Assembly: GCA_024291935.2 (NCBI GenBank)
Contig: CM044307.1
Span: 99,019,461 to 99,083,460, forward strand
Reading direction: 5' to 3'
DNA: 64,000 nucleotides
DNA from: Okapia johnstoni
Lineage: Eukaryota; Chordata; Mammalia; Artiodactyla; Giraffidae
Part shown: positions 33,465-45,800 of the stretch, piece by piece
How the letters are laid out: every line of letters starts with the position of its first letter
How positions within the stretch are numbered: the first letter of the stretch is position 1
Position numbers and translations under genes: made by a program
Notes under the pieces: model-generated
Seen by the model: the letters and a program-made list of their open reading frames with translations, nothing else
The model's database searches: none
What the model was told of the DNA's origin: nothing

Positions 33465-33661
33465 CGGTAAAGCATCTTCCTGCAATGCGGGAGACCTGGG
33501 TTCGATCTCTGGGTCAGGAAGATCCCCCGGAGAAGGAAATGGCAACCCACTCCAGTACTCTTGCCTGGAAAATTCCATGGACTGAGGAGCCTGGTAGGCT
33601 ACAGTCCATGGGGTCACAAAAAGTCGGACACGACTGAGCAACTTCACTTTCACTTTTCACT
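33465..33661 (+). mobile_element. Bov-tA SINE with target-site duplication
   Basis: + strand copy: GGTAAAGCATCTTCCTGC, GACCTGGGTTCGATCTCTGG, GGCAACCCACTCCAGTACTC, GTCGGACACGACTGAGC. Exact 13-bp repeats TTCTCTTCTAATA flank it (33452-33464 and 33662-33674). It lacks the first bases of the tRNA head. Confidence 0.93.
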
Positions 33662-33941
33662 TTCTCTTCTAATAAATGGTAATGGCTGGATTTGAATCCA
33701 GTTCCTGTACTCTTACTATTATTCATAAAATTAATAATTTAGATAAGGTTTTTATCATGACTGGATAACATTTTCTGATTTTTTAAATTATTTTAGCTGT
33801 CCTTTTTGCTCTAGACATACTGTAAAATATGAATAGATCTTTGTTTTCAACGTTATAAGTGATGGTAAGTTCCTTCAGTACATGTAGTAATTTTCTATTT
33901 CTACTGAAGGTTGTCAATAAATGTAAAAACACAACTTACAG

Positions 33942-34061
33942 TGGAGAAGGGAATGGCAACCCACTCCAGTACTCCTGCCAGGAAAATGCCATGGATGGAG
34001 GAGCCTGGTAGGCTCCATGGGGTCACAAAGAGTTGGACACGACTGAGCGACTATCACACAC
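33942..34061 (+). mobile_element. Bov-tA SINE body fragment
   Basis: 120 bp of + strand SINE body (GGCAACCCACTCCAGTACTC to GGACACGACTGAGCGAC), with flanking repeats ACAACTTACAG (33931-33941) and ACAACTGACAG (34062-34072), 10 of 11 identical. Confidence 0.88.
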
Positions 34062-34072
34062 ACAACTGACAG

Positions 34073-35164
34073 AACAATATTTTCACATGCATTAGAGCTT
34101 CTAAAAGTCTGATAGTTTGTTAATATTGTAACAATTCAGCAGTGTCTTGCTTCTTTTTTTGCAGGTAAATCTATCATAATCTTGAAATCTAATGTCTGTT
34201 GAAATATCTATTTCTAACAGGCTCATGGAGGTAATAGAAATGGAAAGGGGAGAAATATTCATCTTATATGTAGGGAAAAAAAAAACTAAAAGTGTACTTA
34301 TATGAGGGGAAAAACAATGTGGGCCTTTTATATAATATGATTTTTTTTTCCACAAAGAGCAATAAAACAGGAGAGTTGTTTATCAGTGAATTTAACTGTG
34401 TAATTTAAGAGTTGCACCTATACATGAAATAGTTGTTATTTTTCCCCTTCAAATAAGGCTGTGGATGAATTCTATTTTTTATAGGCTAACTAATAGGATG
34501 AGACATTCGACTAGGCATTATTAAACTGAGGGTTTCCAGCTGGCAGCTGATATTATAAATTCTGTACCTTCCTCATTCCGTTGTATTGAGTGAGTGGCAT
34601 GGACATATTTATTAGTGTCATATGTGCTCTGTCTATATTCCTCTTCTTTACTTGACTTAATTTGTCTTTGAAATGGTTAAAGTTATTTGCAGTGAGCTGG
34701 GATTTTTTTTAAGCATCAACAGAGCTTCCATATGTTTTTTTTAGATAAGTTGCAAATGAAAGTGCTTTCATTACAAATGAGTGCTTATTTTCTGAATTAA
34801 ATAGTTATTTTGTTACTGTAAAGCTTTTCCATGATTATTGAGGGAGGTTCACAGAATAAATGAAACTATAAAAAAGAATCTAAAAATAATTCATAATCCT
34901 CCCACCCTCAGAACAACCAAGAATACTGCTTTGATATATTTCCTCTTAAGCTTGCTGATCACTCTGTTTATACAGTTTGTGCTATAGCATCCATATGATA
35001 GATTATACTTTCTTTAGCCACTTACATAAGGAACCTACCCGATAGCATTAAGTATTTTTTAAAGTATGCCTTTTAATGTTTGCATGCTGTTCTATCACAT
35101 GGGATAAATCTTATCCAAGGAGTTTGTGTAAGTAATTCTTACTTATACATATACACATGCTGAA
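34073..35164. other. Intron, mostly unassigned
   Basis: AT-rich intron. From about 34840 to 35110 it resembles a decayed L1-type 3' region (TTCATAATCCTCCCACCCTC), too diverged to call. Confidence 0.45.
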
Positions 35165-35655
35165 ATCAGCTGTTCCATGTCTTTGCTTAGACCTGGAATT
35201 CCATACTCAACCCTTCTATCTCCTTCATAATTCTTACTTGTTCTCTGAGACTCACTTCAGGTGTTATTTATTCTGTGAACTTTCCTTAAAACCTTAATAG
35301 GCTCAGTGTTTTTCCTCTGTGTACTGGGTGTATTTCAATCTTAAAATTCACCACGTTATTTTGAATGCTCTTCTTCTGTGTCTGTCTATCCCAGAAGCCT
35401 ACGCTGCATCTTAGGACAGGGACTGTGTCCTATTCGCTCCCTTATCCCAAGTTTCAAATGCAGTTATTGTCTATGTACATCTATTTTCCTGAAATCCCAT
35501 TTCATCTTGTATATCCTTGTATTTATATAATAATATCCATATGGTATCAAAAATATTTTTCCATGTTTTATCTGACTTTATATTCTCAGCATCCAGCACA
35601 GAGCCTGATATATTGTTAGTACTCAATTAGTGTCTTCTTAAATGAATGAATGAAA
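35165..35655 (+). mobile_element. L2 LINE 3' end remnant
   Basis: Diverged L2 3' region: GACCTGGAATTCCATACTC, GAGACTCACTTCAGGTGTTA, CTTAGGACAGGGACTGTGTC, then CATCCAGCACAGAGCCTGAT and the AATGAATGAATG end. About 120 bp of non-L2 sequence may be inserted around 35455-35575. Confidence 0.7.
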
Positions 35656-35929
35656 TATTTTTTTATGGAGACTTTGTTTTAAAATTGTAGGTAGAAAAGG
35701 ATGAATGTAGATAATACTGTTAACACTGAAGACATTATGGAAGGGTTTATTATGTGTGAATGTCTTTGAAAGTCATTATTACCCAGAATACTGCTATTCA
35801 CTTCTTTTTTTAAAATTGAGATAAGATTGACATATAACATTGTGTAAATTTAAGGTGTAAAATATATTGATTTAACTCTTACTGGTGATAATTTAAAAAT
35901 ATCTTGGCCAAGATACTAAAACCACAAAT

Positions 35930-36135
35930 TTATTTTTTAATTGAATTATAGTTGCTGTATAATGTTAAGTACGTTATTATATAAGTTATAGGTGTACAGG
36001 GTAATGATCTGCAAATTTTAAAGGTTATATTCCATTTTTAGTTATAATAAGATATTGGCTATATTCCTCATTTTGTATGGTATATCCCTGTAGTTTATTT
36101 TATACCTAATAGTTTGTACATCTTACTTAAATAGT
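35930..36135 (-). mobile_element. L1-type 3' end
   Basis: TTTTTTAATTGAATTATAGT, ATAGGTGTACAGGGTAATGA and GGTATATCCCTGTAGTTTAT are the reversed L1 3' end. A smaller piece (AAATTGAGATAAGATTGACA) lies at about 35810-35880. It abuts a BovB at 36146. Confidence 0.65.
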
Positions 36136-36145
36136 GAGGTATATT

Positions 36146-37564
36146 ACAAATCCTGAAAGATGATGCTGTGAAAGTGCTGCACTCAATATGCCAGCAAATA
36201 TGGAAAACTCAGCAGTGGCCACAGGACTGGAAAAGGTCCGTTTTCGTTCCAATCCCAAAGAAAGGCAATGCCAAAAAATGCTCAAACTACTGCACAATTG
36301 CACTCATCTCACACGCTAGTGAAGTAATGCTCAAAATTCTCCAAGCCAGGCTTCAGCAATCCGTGAACCGTGAACTTCCAGATGTTCAAGCTGATTTTAG
36401 AAAAGGCAGAGGAACCAGAGATCAAATTGCCAATATCCGCTGGATCATCGAAAGAGCAAGAGAGTTCCAGAAAAACATCTATTTCTGCTTTATTGACTAG
36501 GCCAAAGCCTTTGACTGTGTGGATCACAATAAACTGTGGAAAATTCTGAAAGAGATGGGAATATCAGACCATCTGACCTGTCTCTTGATAAACCTGTATG
36601 CAGGTCAGGAAGCAACAGTTAGAACTGGACTTTGAATAACAGACTGGTTCCTAATAGGAAAAGGAGTATGTCAAGGCTGTATATTGTCACCCTGCTTATT
36701 TAACTTATATGCGGAGTACATCATGAGAAACGCTGGGCTGGAAGAAACACAAGCTGGAATCAAGATTGCCGAGAGAAATATCAATAACCTCAGATATGCA
36801 GATGACACCACCCTTATGGCAGAAAGTGAAGAACTAAAGAGCCTCCTGATGAAAGTGAAAGAGGAGAGTGAAAAAGTTCGCTTAAAGCTCAACGTTCAGA
36901 AAACTAAGATCATGGCATCTGGTCCCATCACTTCATGGGAAATTGATGGGGAAACAGTGTCAGACTTTATTTTTGGGGGGCTCCAGAATCACTGCTGATG
37001 GTGACTGCAGCCATGAAATTAAAAGATGCTTACTCCTTGGAAGGAAGGTTATGGCCAACCTAGATAGCATATTTAAAAGCAGAGACATTACTTTGCCAAC
37101 AAAAGTCTGTCTAGTCAAGGCTATGGTTTTCCCAGTGGTCATGTATGGATGTGAGAGTTGGACAGTGAAGAAAGCTGAGCGCCGAAGAATTGATGCTTTT
37201 GAACTGTGGTGCTGGAGAAGACTCTTGAGAGTCCCTTGGACTGCATGGAAATCCAATCAATCCATCTCAAAGGAGATCAGTCCTTGGTGTTCATTGGAAG
37301 GACTGATGTTGAAGCTGAAACTCCAATACTTTGGCCACCTCATGCGAAGAGTTGACTCATTGGAAAAGACCCTAATGCTGTGTAGGATTAGGGGGAGGAG
37401 GAGAAGGGGAGGACAGAGGATGAGATGGTTGGATGGCATCACTGACTCGATGGACATGGGTTTGGGTAGACTCCGGGAGTTGGTGATGGACAGAGAGGCC
37501 TGGCATGCTGCAATGCATAGGGTTGCAAAGAGTCGGACATGACTCAGCGACTGAACTGAACTGA
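36146..37564 (+). mobile_element. BovB 5'-truncated copy, RT plus 3' end
   Basis: + strand BovB from the reverse transcriptase to the end. The box at 36795-36806 reads YADD (intact catalytic aspartates). The frame is broken by TAG at 36498-36500 (Tyr codon of the DYAKAF motif), a TGA near 36631 and a frameshift at about 36958. After that, about 600 bp ([13 protein letters not shown] to the end) stays open without a stop. No clear target-site duplication was found. It has lost the endonuclease. Confidence 0.93.
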
Positions 37565-38201
37565 TTACTAGGATATCTAATGACAATTTTCATCAGAAAT
37601 TCTGCTTTAAATATGTCTTGATTGCATCTAAAACAATGCAGAACTCATCTCTGTGTTAAGAAAATTCATTGAATAAAACTGTAGACTTCTAATACTTGCT
37701 GTTTATGTAATTTCTATTAATATTTCTAGGGAAAAACTATAACTATATGTTCATAGACCTTTCAACATTTCTTAAGTTTTCACATTCTTCATCTTTCGGT
37801 TTATTTCTTGATACTAATGTTGTGAAATTGGAAAATTATCATAAAGCCTTATTCTGCATATAAAAATAGGAAAGCTCAATGAATGTAACTGAAGTCCCGA
37901 TAATTAAATGTCACAATGGGAACTGAACTTAGCTTGATTCTTATCTAGGCCAGGGATTGGCAAAATTTTTTTGGTAAAGGTCAGTTAATAAATATTATAG
38001 ACTTTGTACATTAAGAAACAAAATCAAGAAATTATGCGTGTGCTTAGATAACAGGGAAAAACAATTGCCACAAATGTTTCCAACCATGTAAAAATGTAAA
38101 GGGCATTCTTAGCTCATGGGGTCTACAACTTGGATTTGGCTCATGATCATAATTTGGTGATTCCTCTTCTGTCTATTCTTAAGGCCTGACATTTTTCTCT
38201 G
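37565..38201. other. Intron, no recognised element
   Basis: AT-rich intron. The segment GGCCAGGGATTGGCAAAATT at about 37950 to 38150 looks like a decayed ancient interspersed repeat that I cannot name. Confidence 0.45.
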
Positions 38202-38640
38202 TCTTAGTTTGCTGGGGCTGCTGTAATAAACCTCCCACAGATTGGGCACCTTAAACAATGGAAATGTAATGTCATGGTTCTGGAGGATAGGAGGAGGAAA
38301 TGCAGTTGTCTGCAGGTGTGGCTCCTTCTGAGGCCCATGAGAGGAAGACCTGTTCTTGTCCCTCTTCTGGCTTTGTAGATGTCTGTCTTCTCTTTATGTC
38401 TTCACATTGTCTTACTCTGTGTGTATGTATACAAATGTCCCCTTCTTATAGTCACATAAAGAGTCATATTGGATTAGTGCCCACCCTAAGGACCTCACTT
38501 GAACTTAATCACCTCTGGGAAGATGATACCTTCAAAGAAGGACCTGTTCTGACATGCTGGGGGTTAGGTCTCTGCCATGTGATTTGGGGCTGGGTAAGGA
38601 TGATGACATTCTGTTCAACTATAACATTCTCATTCTCTTT
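38202..38640 (+). mobile_element. Ancient mammalian repeat, class unresolved
   Basis: Same family as 26725-27140: TTAGTTTGCTGGGGCTGCTG, GATTGGGCACCTTAAACAAT, TATTGGATTAGTGCCCACCC, GGACCTCACTTGAACTTAAT. Confidence 0.6.
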
Positions 38641-38753
38641 GTATGCCATCAAACTCAATAGCTACCAGGAGGTAAAGTAACAGATATGAGAGTTGTATCT
38701 TATTCTTTCTGTCCTTCTAAATATCAAGCCATAGCTTCTCTGTTAGTAACTCT

Positions 38754-39029
38754 GCTGCTGCTGCTGCTAAGTTGTTTCAGTCATGTCCGACTCTGTGCGA
38801 TCCCATAGATGGCAGCCCACCAGGCTCCGCCATCCCTGGGATTCTCCAGGCAAGAACACTGGAGTGGGTTGCCATTTCCTTCTCCAGTGCATGAAAGGGA
38901 AAAGTGAAAGTGAAGTCGCTCATTCGTGTCTGACTCTTCGCGACCCCATGGACTGCAACCTACCAGGCTCCTCCGTCCATGAGAGTTTCCAGGCAAGAGT
39001 ACTGGAGTGGGGTGCCATTGCCTTCTCCG
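38754..39029 (-). mobile_element. Bov-A2 SINE dimer
   Basis: Two BovA monomers joined by the GTGAAAGTGAAGTCGCTC linker, in reverse orientation, with a GCTGCTGCTGCTGCT tail at the left (AGC run on the element's own strand). The exact 12-bp duplication GTTAGTAACTCT flanks it (38742-38753 and 39030-39041). This is a ruminant-specific family. Confidence 0.95.
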
Positions 39030-39041
39030 GTTAGTAACTCT

Positions 39042-41365
39042 ACAGGGTGATTATAGAAAAATAGAACTAAACCAAGAAAATGGAAAGGTGACATTATAAG
39101 ACTCGCTGCTTCAACCCTACAAAATATCTAAGAAAATGTGGCATCATATCAATCAAATTATAAGGAAAATTACTAATTTTCATCATATTTCTAACAAATA
39201 TTCTTCTGGCTAACATCCTTAACTCTGTGATTCCCTAAAAATGTCAAGAATAATACTCACACAAATCATACCCTTCTGTGTCCAACAGCAGGCAGCATTG
39301 ACTCTAAAATAAAACTATCATTTGAAGTTCCCAGCTGTGAATGTGCCTTGTTGTTCGGAAGTGTCAAACATTTTTGTAACTGGACTTGTCACAGCATGCA
39401 GAGCTGAGATGCCATTGAGTCAAACAGCTGGGGCAAGGATGGGTTAGCACAGGGATTCTAAAGAGGTTTTTTATTTTTTATTTTTTTTAAGGTTTAAATG
39501 AAAAGGCTGTGTGAGGTTCTTAGATATAAAAGCTTAGATTTGTAGCTTACATACCTGAAACTGGAAAAATTAGTCCATAGTCATCAATTTTGAAAGAAAT
39601 GTGCTTTAAAATAGAACATGGTATTCTGTCTCTTTGAAGTCTTATTTGGCTTCCATTTGATCTGTGCATTATTCTCATGACTGATGACATTTTTATCAGC
39701 AAAAAGAGGCAATATACTTTGGTATTTGTGGTTTGATATTCAGCTCTTATACCTGCTCCATCATCCAAAGTATACTTTAATAGGACAATTGTAATCTTCT
39801 ACAGTGCCAGGCACAATTCTTTTTCCTTCTCATCACAGAAAAAAATTGTTAATTTTTTTAAAAATGTCCCATCTTTTAAAATAAGAAAACAAACATAAGA
39901 CTTCTTTACTTACCTAGAACATGACTAATATCTGGTACACTGATAACACCTCTAGAATAGAAGCGTATAGAAACATCTTCAAAGAGAACACTGGGAAACT
40001 GATTAGGGCTGTCTACTGAATGGAGTTTCCATCACATCTATGCAGGGTGATGGATATTTGCTCCCTTCTCCCTGCATATGGCAGTAGAGAAGTGGAAGGG
40101 GACTTAGCATTGTTTAATTATAGGCAAGATGCCGTGCCACGAGTCCTGTGTTCATAACCAAAGTGCTGTATTCTGCGTTTTGCAAATGAGGCAACCAAAG
40201 CAGACAGAGTGAATGCATTTACCATACCAAATGCATTTTGTTTATATTTCCATACCATATGAACATGATCCTTCGCTTCGCCTCTCTCTCACACACGCGC
40301 ACATTCTGTTGACTGCCAATCTCAAACTCTATCCACATACCTGGGCCTTCTTGACTGATATTCCAGTTTAGAGATTGGATATAGTTGAGATTTTTCTGAC
40401 TTAAAGTGTCTCTTTCCTAGTAGGTACTCACGTGATGTGGGTTAAAGTATAACAGTACAAAGAACCAGTAGGAAGCAGAAAAGATGAGTGTCACATCCCC
40501 TAAGCCCAGCAAGCAGCAGAAGGAGAGCTGGCCTCCTCTAATTTTCTAAAAATCAATAGGAACCCTTTTGTAAAGTTAAGTTGTCTGTGTTATATATGGA
40601 GTGAGCCTCAAATTAACTTTTAAATGTTTTCTATCTTGAAACATGCTTTTGAAATAAATTTTCACCCACAAAAATGTTCTCTTTGGATTAAAGGCTTAAT
40701 CACCACACTTTGAAGAGATGCTTTTCTTAACCTTATGATTCCATTATTATTTTAATGACAGCAGTGCATTAACACAGTGGATGTCAGTATTGATTATGAC
40801 TTTTAGATTTTACTTCTGCCTATTGTGGTTTAATTTCTATCTAAAATAGATCATAATTCTTGATTGGCTGTCACCTTGGAGTTTTTCCGAGATATTGGAC
40901 TCATGGTAAGATAATAGTGTTCAAATGAATACTGATGGTCACTAGGGACTCTGAATGTTTTTCCCTTACTGCGATGCTCTGTTTTGCAGAATGCAATGGT
41001 ATGGGTAGTCTTCAATGCAGAAATAATTATGAAAGTTAAGTGCATATCCCAGGTACGATCAGCACCATCTAATTATCTCAAAGTTGTTTGTCTTATGAGT
41101 TTAGCTGAGCACATGCACACAATAATAACAGGCTAATTCAAAGTCCTATCAACCACAGGCCATTTAGTCATTGTAAATGTGGTCTGGTGCATTTTAGACA
41201 TTGTATCTACGTAGCAAGCTAGCAGGTATGAAGAGGAAAGGCAATAAGCTACAAGACAGAGAAGTTAGAGTTTGATTTCCCCCCTTAGGAGAAAAATCTG
41301 TCAAGCTCTAGAAGTTCTCTTTGTTCAAAGGATATTTGAAACATTCACTCACTTACATTGTTATA
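39042..41365. other. Intron, no recognised element
   Basis: 2.3 kb of AT-rich intron. A MIR-like scrap may lie near 40165-40210 (TTTTGCAAATGAGGCAAC). No exon or RNA gene recognised. Confidence 0.45.
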
Positions 41366-41452
41366 GCATCCAGGTGGTGCTAGGGGTAAAGACTCCACCT
41401 GCCAATGCAGCAGACACAAGAGACTCAGGTTCAATCCTGGGCCTGGAAGATC
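41366..41452 (+). mobile_element. Isolated tRNA-Glu-type SINE head
   Basis: About 87 bp: CCAGGTGGTGCTAGGGGTAA, CACCTGCCAATGCAGCAGAC, CAGGTTCAATCCTGGGCCTG, the tRNA-derived head of a Bov-tA-type SINE. The body that normally follows is absent. It is not a tRNA gene: it lacks a foldable anticodon arm of normal form and belongs to the SINE family. Confidence 0.75.
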
Positions 41453-43280
41453 TCTAATGTCTTATAAACTGTTTAACACTATAATACATTAAGAGAGAGT
41501 GAGGTTGATTTTTCAGACTACATGAGTGTTCTTTTCTTGAAAGACTCTCTCTTGGTCAGTCAGCAGACACTATCATGCCTTTTATTATCCCTTATATGTA
41601 GGTGCAAGTAATGAGCCCATTAGTTCAGCTCCACAAGGCTTATGGTGGGTCTGGTGCAGACGCAGAGCATAGGGCTCAGCACAGCCAAGGGCCCCAGATG
41701 GTGAATGCCCTCCTTTACAGGCTGTGACTGGCAGGAGCTACATGGAGAAGTGCTCTCTGTCCTTGCTGCTCCTCTCATCTGTGTCAGCTGTCCATCTTGC
41801 TGACAGTCTCTTGCTCGCCGTCAACAATCCTCTCCTTGTCTCTTGCTTCTGTCTCTATTAAAACCCTGGCATAGACCTTTTTATACACCTGGGAAATCTA
41901 ATAGGGCCCCGTCTTGAAGTGGGAGAGAGGCTTGTCTGAGGCACTGAGCCAACGATGTTCATTCAGAGTGGAAACAATCATCTTTCTTCCAGTCCCTGGA
42001 GAAGGGCTGCCCATTACCCTCACAGGGTCAGGCATCCTGAGTGTTGAACCCTCTACATCCACCTGCTCCATGTTTTTGTAACCTGTGCTGTGTGTCTCAG
42101 CTGCTGACCACACCACAAAGGTACTTTTTCATTTTAAAATACAAAAAGTCCCTAAAGATAAGAATGTTAACTCACTATTTTCCCTGGTTGTCCTTTATCT
42201 CATTCCCTGGCATAGGCACATTTTCCAATATAAACCTACAAGCTGATGAATTATTCTTGCCTTCATTGTTTTGTCAGATTAATGATGTTTTGAAAATATC
42301 TTTGCAAAAGTTTTCAAGGAGAACATGGTCTTTTAGCTTAATTAACTTTTTTATGCTAAAATTTAACTTGAGGGTAACAAGTTATATGTTGAACACTTTG
42401 GTATTTTGTTTTAGACATTCGCTATGTGATTTCTGTTCATCTGTTATTAAACAAAAGCATGTGTGATGTAGTTCTCCTACTGTTAACATTTATATAGAAG
42501 GTGTTTGATTTACAAACTCTGTTGATACATACATCATACGTTTCAAGACATACATTTAATGTGATAATTAAAAGTTGCTCTCTCATATCTATACCCCCAA
42601 GCTATAGAGTTCGGTAAATCCTCCATTTCAAATTCCATCTTCCACACCTTCAGATATTAGAAACCTTTTCACCACACTTTTTAGAAGTTAAAATCATCAT
42701 CAGCTAAGTTGCCTGTAACAGTATTCTTGTCTTGAATCACACCCTTCATCTTCTTTTCCCAGTCAACCATCTCCACCCCCGCAGGCTTCTGAGTCCCTGC
42801 ACATCACCCACAGACCTCCTGAAATGGGGCCCGGATGTAGCTGACCCGTCCTCCTGCCTCTAACCACTGCCCCACCCCTTCTGACAACATCTGGTTTTGA
42901 AGCTCTTCCCTCGCATCAATCTAGACTCCCTGCTACCCATTCTTGGTGTTGTCATTCTGAGAATCTTTAGCTCCTCTCCCTCAGTTATTCAAGACGGTAA
43001 CTCAGTTTTTGTCACTTCCTCTAACACGACTCCTATCATAACCCATTATGGTGTCAGTGTTTACACACTTTCCCAGAGCCTACCTTCTCAGGACCTTGAC
43101 ACCATGCCTTGCAATGATCCTGTCTTCTCTCTTAAACCATGTGCACCCACCATCACATCCTAGAACTTGTTGTTAATAAGAGCTTCTGCCCTCCCTGTTG
43201 GAACAATTTTGAATATTATGATAATAATCATTCTAATTCTTTCAGTTTACTCCTTTTATTATCCCTGCTCCAAGAATAAT
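41453..43280. other. Intron, no recognised element
   Basis: AT-rich DNA to about 42600. A C-rich segment, about 42730-43160, could be a decayed L2 or other old element (CTCCCTCAGTTATTCAAGAC). No exon recognised. Confidence 0.4.
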
Positions 43281-43288
43281 ATAATTCT

Positions 43289-43502
43289 GCTGTGTGTGCA
43301 TGCCTGCTCAAGCCTATGTGACTCTTTGCAACCCTATGAACTGTAGCCTGACAGGCTCCGCTCTCCATGGGATTTTCCAGGCAAAAATATTGGAGTGGGT
43401 TTTCATTTCATCCTCCAGGGGATCTGCCCAACCTAAGGATCAAACTCATGTATCCTGCATTGCAGGTAGATTCTTTACCCCTTGAATCATCAGAGAAGCC
43501 AC
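43289..43502 (-). mobile_element. Bov-tA-type SINE
   Basis: Reverse-strand copy with body (GACTCTTTGCAACCCTATG, GTAGCCTGACAGGCTCC) and head (GGATCAAACTCATGTATCC, GGTAGATTCTTTACCCC). An 8-bp repeat ATAATTCT flanks it (43281-43288 and 43503-43510). Confidence 0.87.
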
Positions 43503-43510
43503 ATAATTCT

Positions 43511-45604
43511 ACCAAGACCTTTTATTCCTTAATTTCAAACTTGCCAAAATGCTACCTTCATGCAAGTTAGATTCCATGATCTCTTAAAAAAAAAATACCT
43601 TTATTGGCTATAGAAATACCCTCTATCCCACTGCCCACTCTTCCCTTTGCTTACTTGACTAACAAAACTTTAACCTGTAGTTGAATCCAACATTTCATCT
43701 ACTGCCCAGCTGAATCTGTTCAGCTGAATGTGGCCGGAAAATTTCAAAAATCCTGCAGACTGATTTGTGACTAGTAATCTCAAGTGGATACATGGTTTGC
43801 CCCCAAATCCTACATCCCCTTATTCAGTCATCCTTCCATTTTCTTAACAGATAATCCACACCTCTTCTTTCTCCTCATGCTTCTGATCTCCTCTTCCCAT
43901 TCTCATTCCCAATTAGCATGTTTACCGCTTCCCTGAGAAAATGGAAGCAATTCAGATAGAACTCTCACCACCCTAGATCTCTTCTTACAGCTCACTTTGT
44001 ATCTTCTATTACACTATTGAAACTGTCTCAGCTGCTAATACAAGACTGAACACTCCAGTTAAGTACTGGATCCCATCCACTATCTTCTGTTCAAAGCTGC
44101 CCGCAGCATCAGTTTTTTCCTTTGTTTGTTCCCACTAGGTTATTCCTATCTGCACACACACATGTTGACATTTCTCTCTCACTGTGAATAAATATGACAA
44201 AGCCCCCTTGGCAAAGTCTATATCGCCCTTGAGCTACTTCCTCTTTCTCTGCTCTTCTTTATACCAAAACCCTTGAAAAGTTTTTTAAAATTCTGTTTCT
44301 GTCTCCATTTCCTCTCTTCCTATTGTCTCTAGACTCTACACTTCCAAATCTTTTCTTCCTGAGGTAATGAATGACTTTCTTATCGGGGTTAGCAGTGACT
44401 TTCATTGATGTCAAATATGTGTTGCTAAATTTAGTGGTCATTTCTCATTCCTCTCTGACTTGACCTGTCAGCACTATTTGACAAATGGATTACTTAGTCT
44501 TCTGTGAAACTTTTCCTTGCTCTTGGAGAATCATTTGTGTTTCAATAGTGAGATGCTAAAAGTGCAATGTTCAAAGTTCACTTGAGGAAGAGTCCGCTAG
44601 ATAGAAACTAGAGAAAAAGACAGGCATAAGGAATTGCAGTCACCAAAGGAATGGTAATGATCAACATAATTTGGATAGTGGTGGTATAACAGTAAAAGGA
44701 TGGGAGACACATTACAAATGTAGAACCAACAGAAGTTGCAATGGATTTGATGTCAAAGTGAGAGTAAAACAAAAATGTATATTTGGAGTTATAAGAAATA
44801 ACCTACTAATATCAATGGTTTATAATAACAAGCATTTATTCCTTGTTTACAAAACATGCCACAATTGTGACTTTCCTGATGTTGCTTGGCTCTCCTTTGT
44901 TTTCTCATTCCTAGACCCAGGCTGAAGGGGCAGCCCCTGTTTGGGTACTGTAAGAGAGGAAGAAGCAGAAAGTCAGCAGAAATGTGCAGTGCTCCTTAAA
45001 GAATGTGGCATGTGTCATATTTGCTGACATCCCTTTCACCAAAAAACATCAGCAGGTCAAGGTCAAAGTCAGTGGGTTAAACATGGATAAGCCACAAAAA
45101 GAGATAAAAGTAGGGTATTTGTGAACAGTAATACCATTTTCTATAGGGGTAATTCAAACAACTAGCTTCTGTCCTCTTAAGTGATTGTGAAAATGGTAGG
45201 CAGAAATAGAAAACTGAGTAGAAAGGATAAATTTGAGAAGGAAGAAGATGAATTCAGTAAGAAACATATTTTGTGTAGGCTGAACATCCCGGAGCAGATG
45301 TCAGACAGGCAGATTAAAATGGAAAACTGCACTTAGGGAAAAGTTCAGGGCTGGTGATTCTGAATAGAGCCAAGAACAGATCATTTGGAAACACCTACAT
45401 TTTGGCAAAAAGAAATAAAGGATTTAACTCTAAGAAACAGAGTAGCTGGTTCTCAAATTAAGAAAATCCAACTCAAAGTAAAATGCATCCTGATAGAAGT
45501 ATGGATTGGTGATCCACTATTAAATCACCTGGACTTACTCAACAAGTGGGTTCTGAGTTTTGTGAATTTATCAGAGAGACAGTATGGCATGGAAATTATA
45601 ACAT
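43511..45604. other. Intron, possibly with decayed L2
   Basis: C/T-rich stretches from 43600 to 44500. CTTGACCTGTCAGCACTATT at about 44458 is reminiscent of the L2 ORF region, but the match is too short to call. The remainder to 45604 is unassigned intron. Confidence 0.4.
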
Positions 45605-45800
45605 AAGCTCAGGAGTCCAAGATACGGGTTTAACTTACCACTCAGCCATTTTGTAACACTTTCAGTTTGGGCAAATTATTTCACTTCCCTAAAACTGTTT
45701 CCTTTTCTGAAAAATAGTAATGATAATACTTACCTTACAGGATTGTGGAGAAGTTTAAATGAGATTATTTTTGCAAAATGCTCAGACATTTCCCGGCTTG
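45605..45800 (+). mobile_element. MIR SINE remnant
   Basis: GGGCAAATTATTTCACTTCC, GTTTCCTTTTCTGAAAAATA, ATGATAATACTTACCTTACA and GGATTGTGGAGAAGTTTAAA match the MIR central region and flanks. Confidence 0.75.

Noticed and set aside
28695..33680. CRISPR-like spaced repeats
   Set aside because: The recurring words are dispersed BovB and SINE sequences on both strands, not regularly spaced direct repeats; the genome is mammalian.
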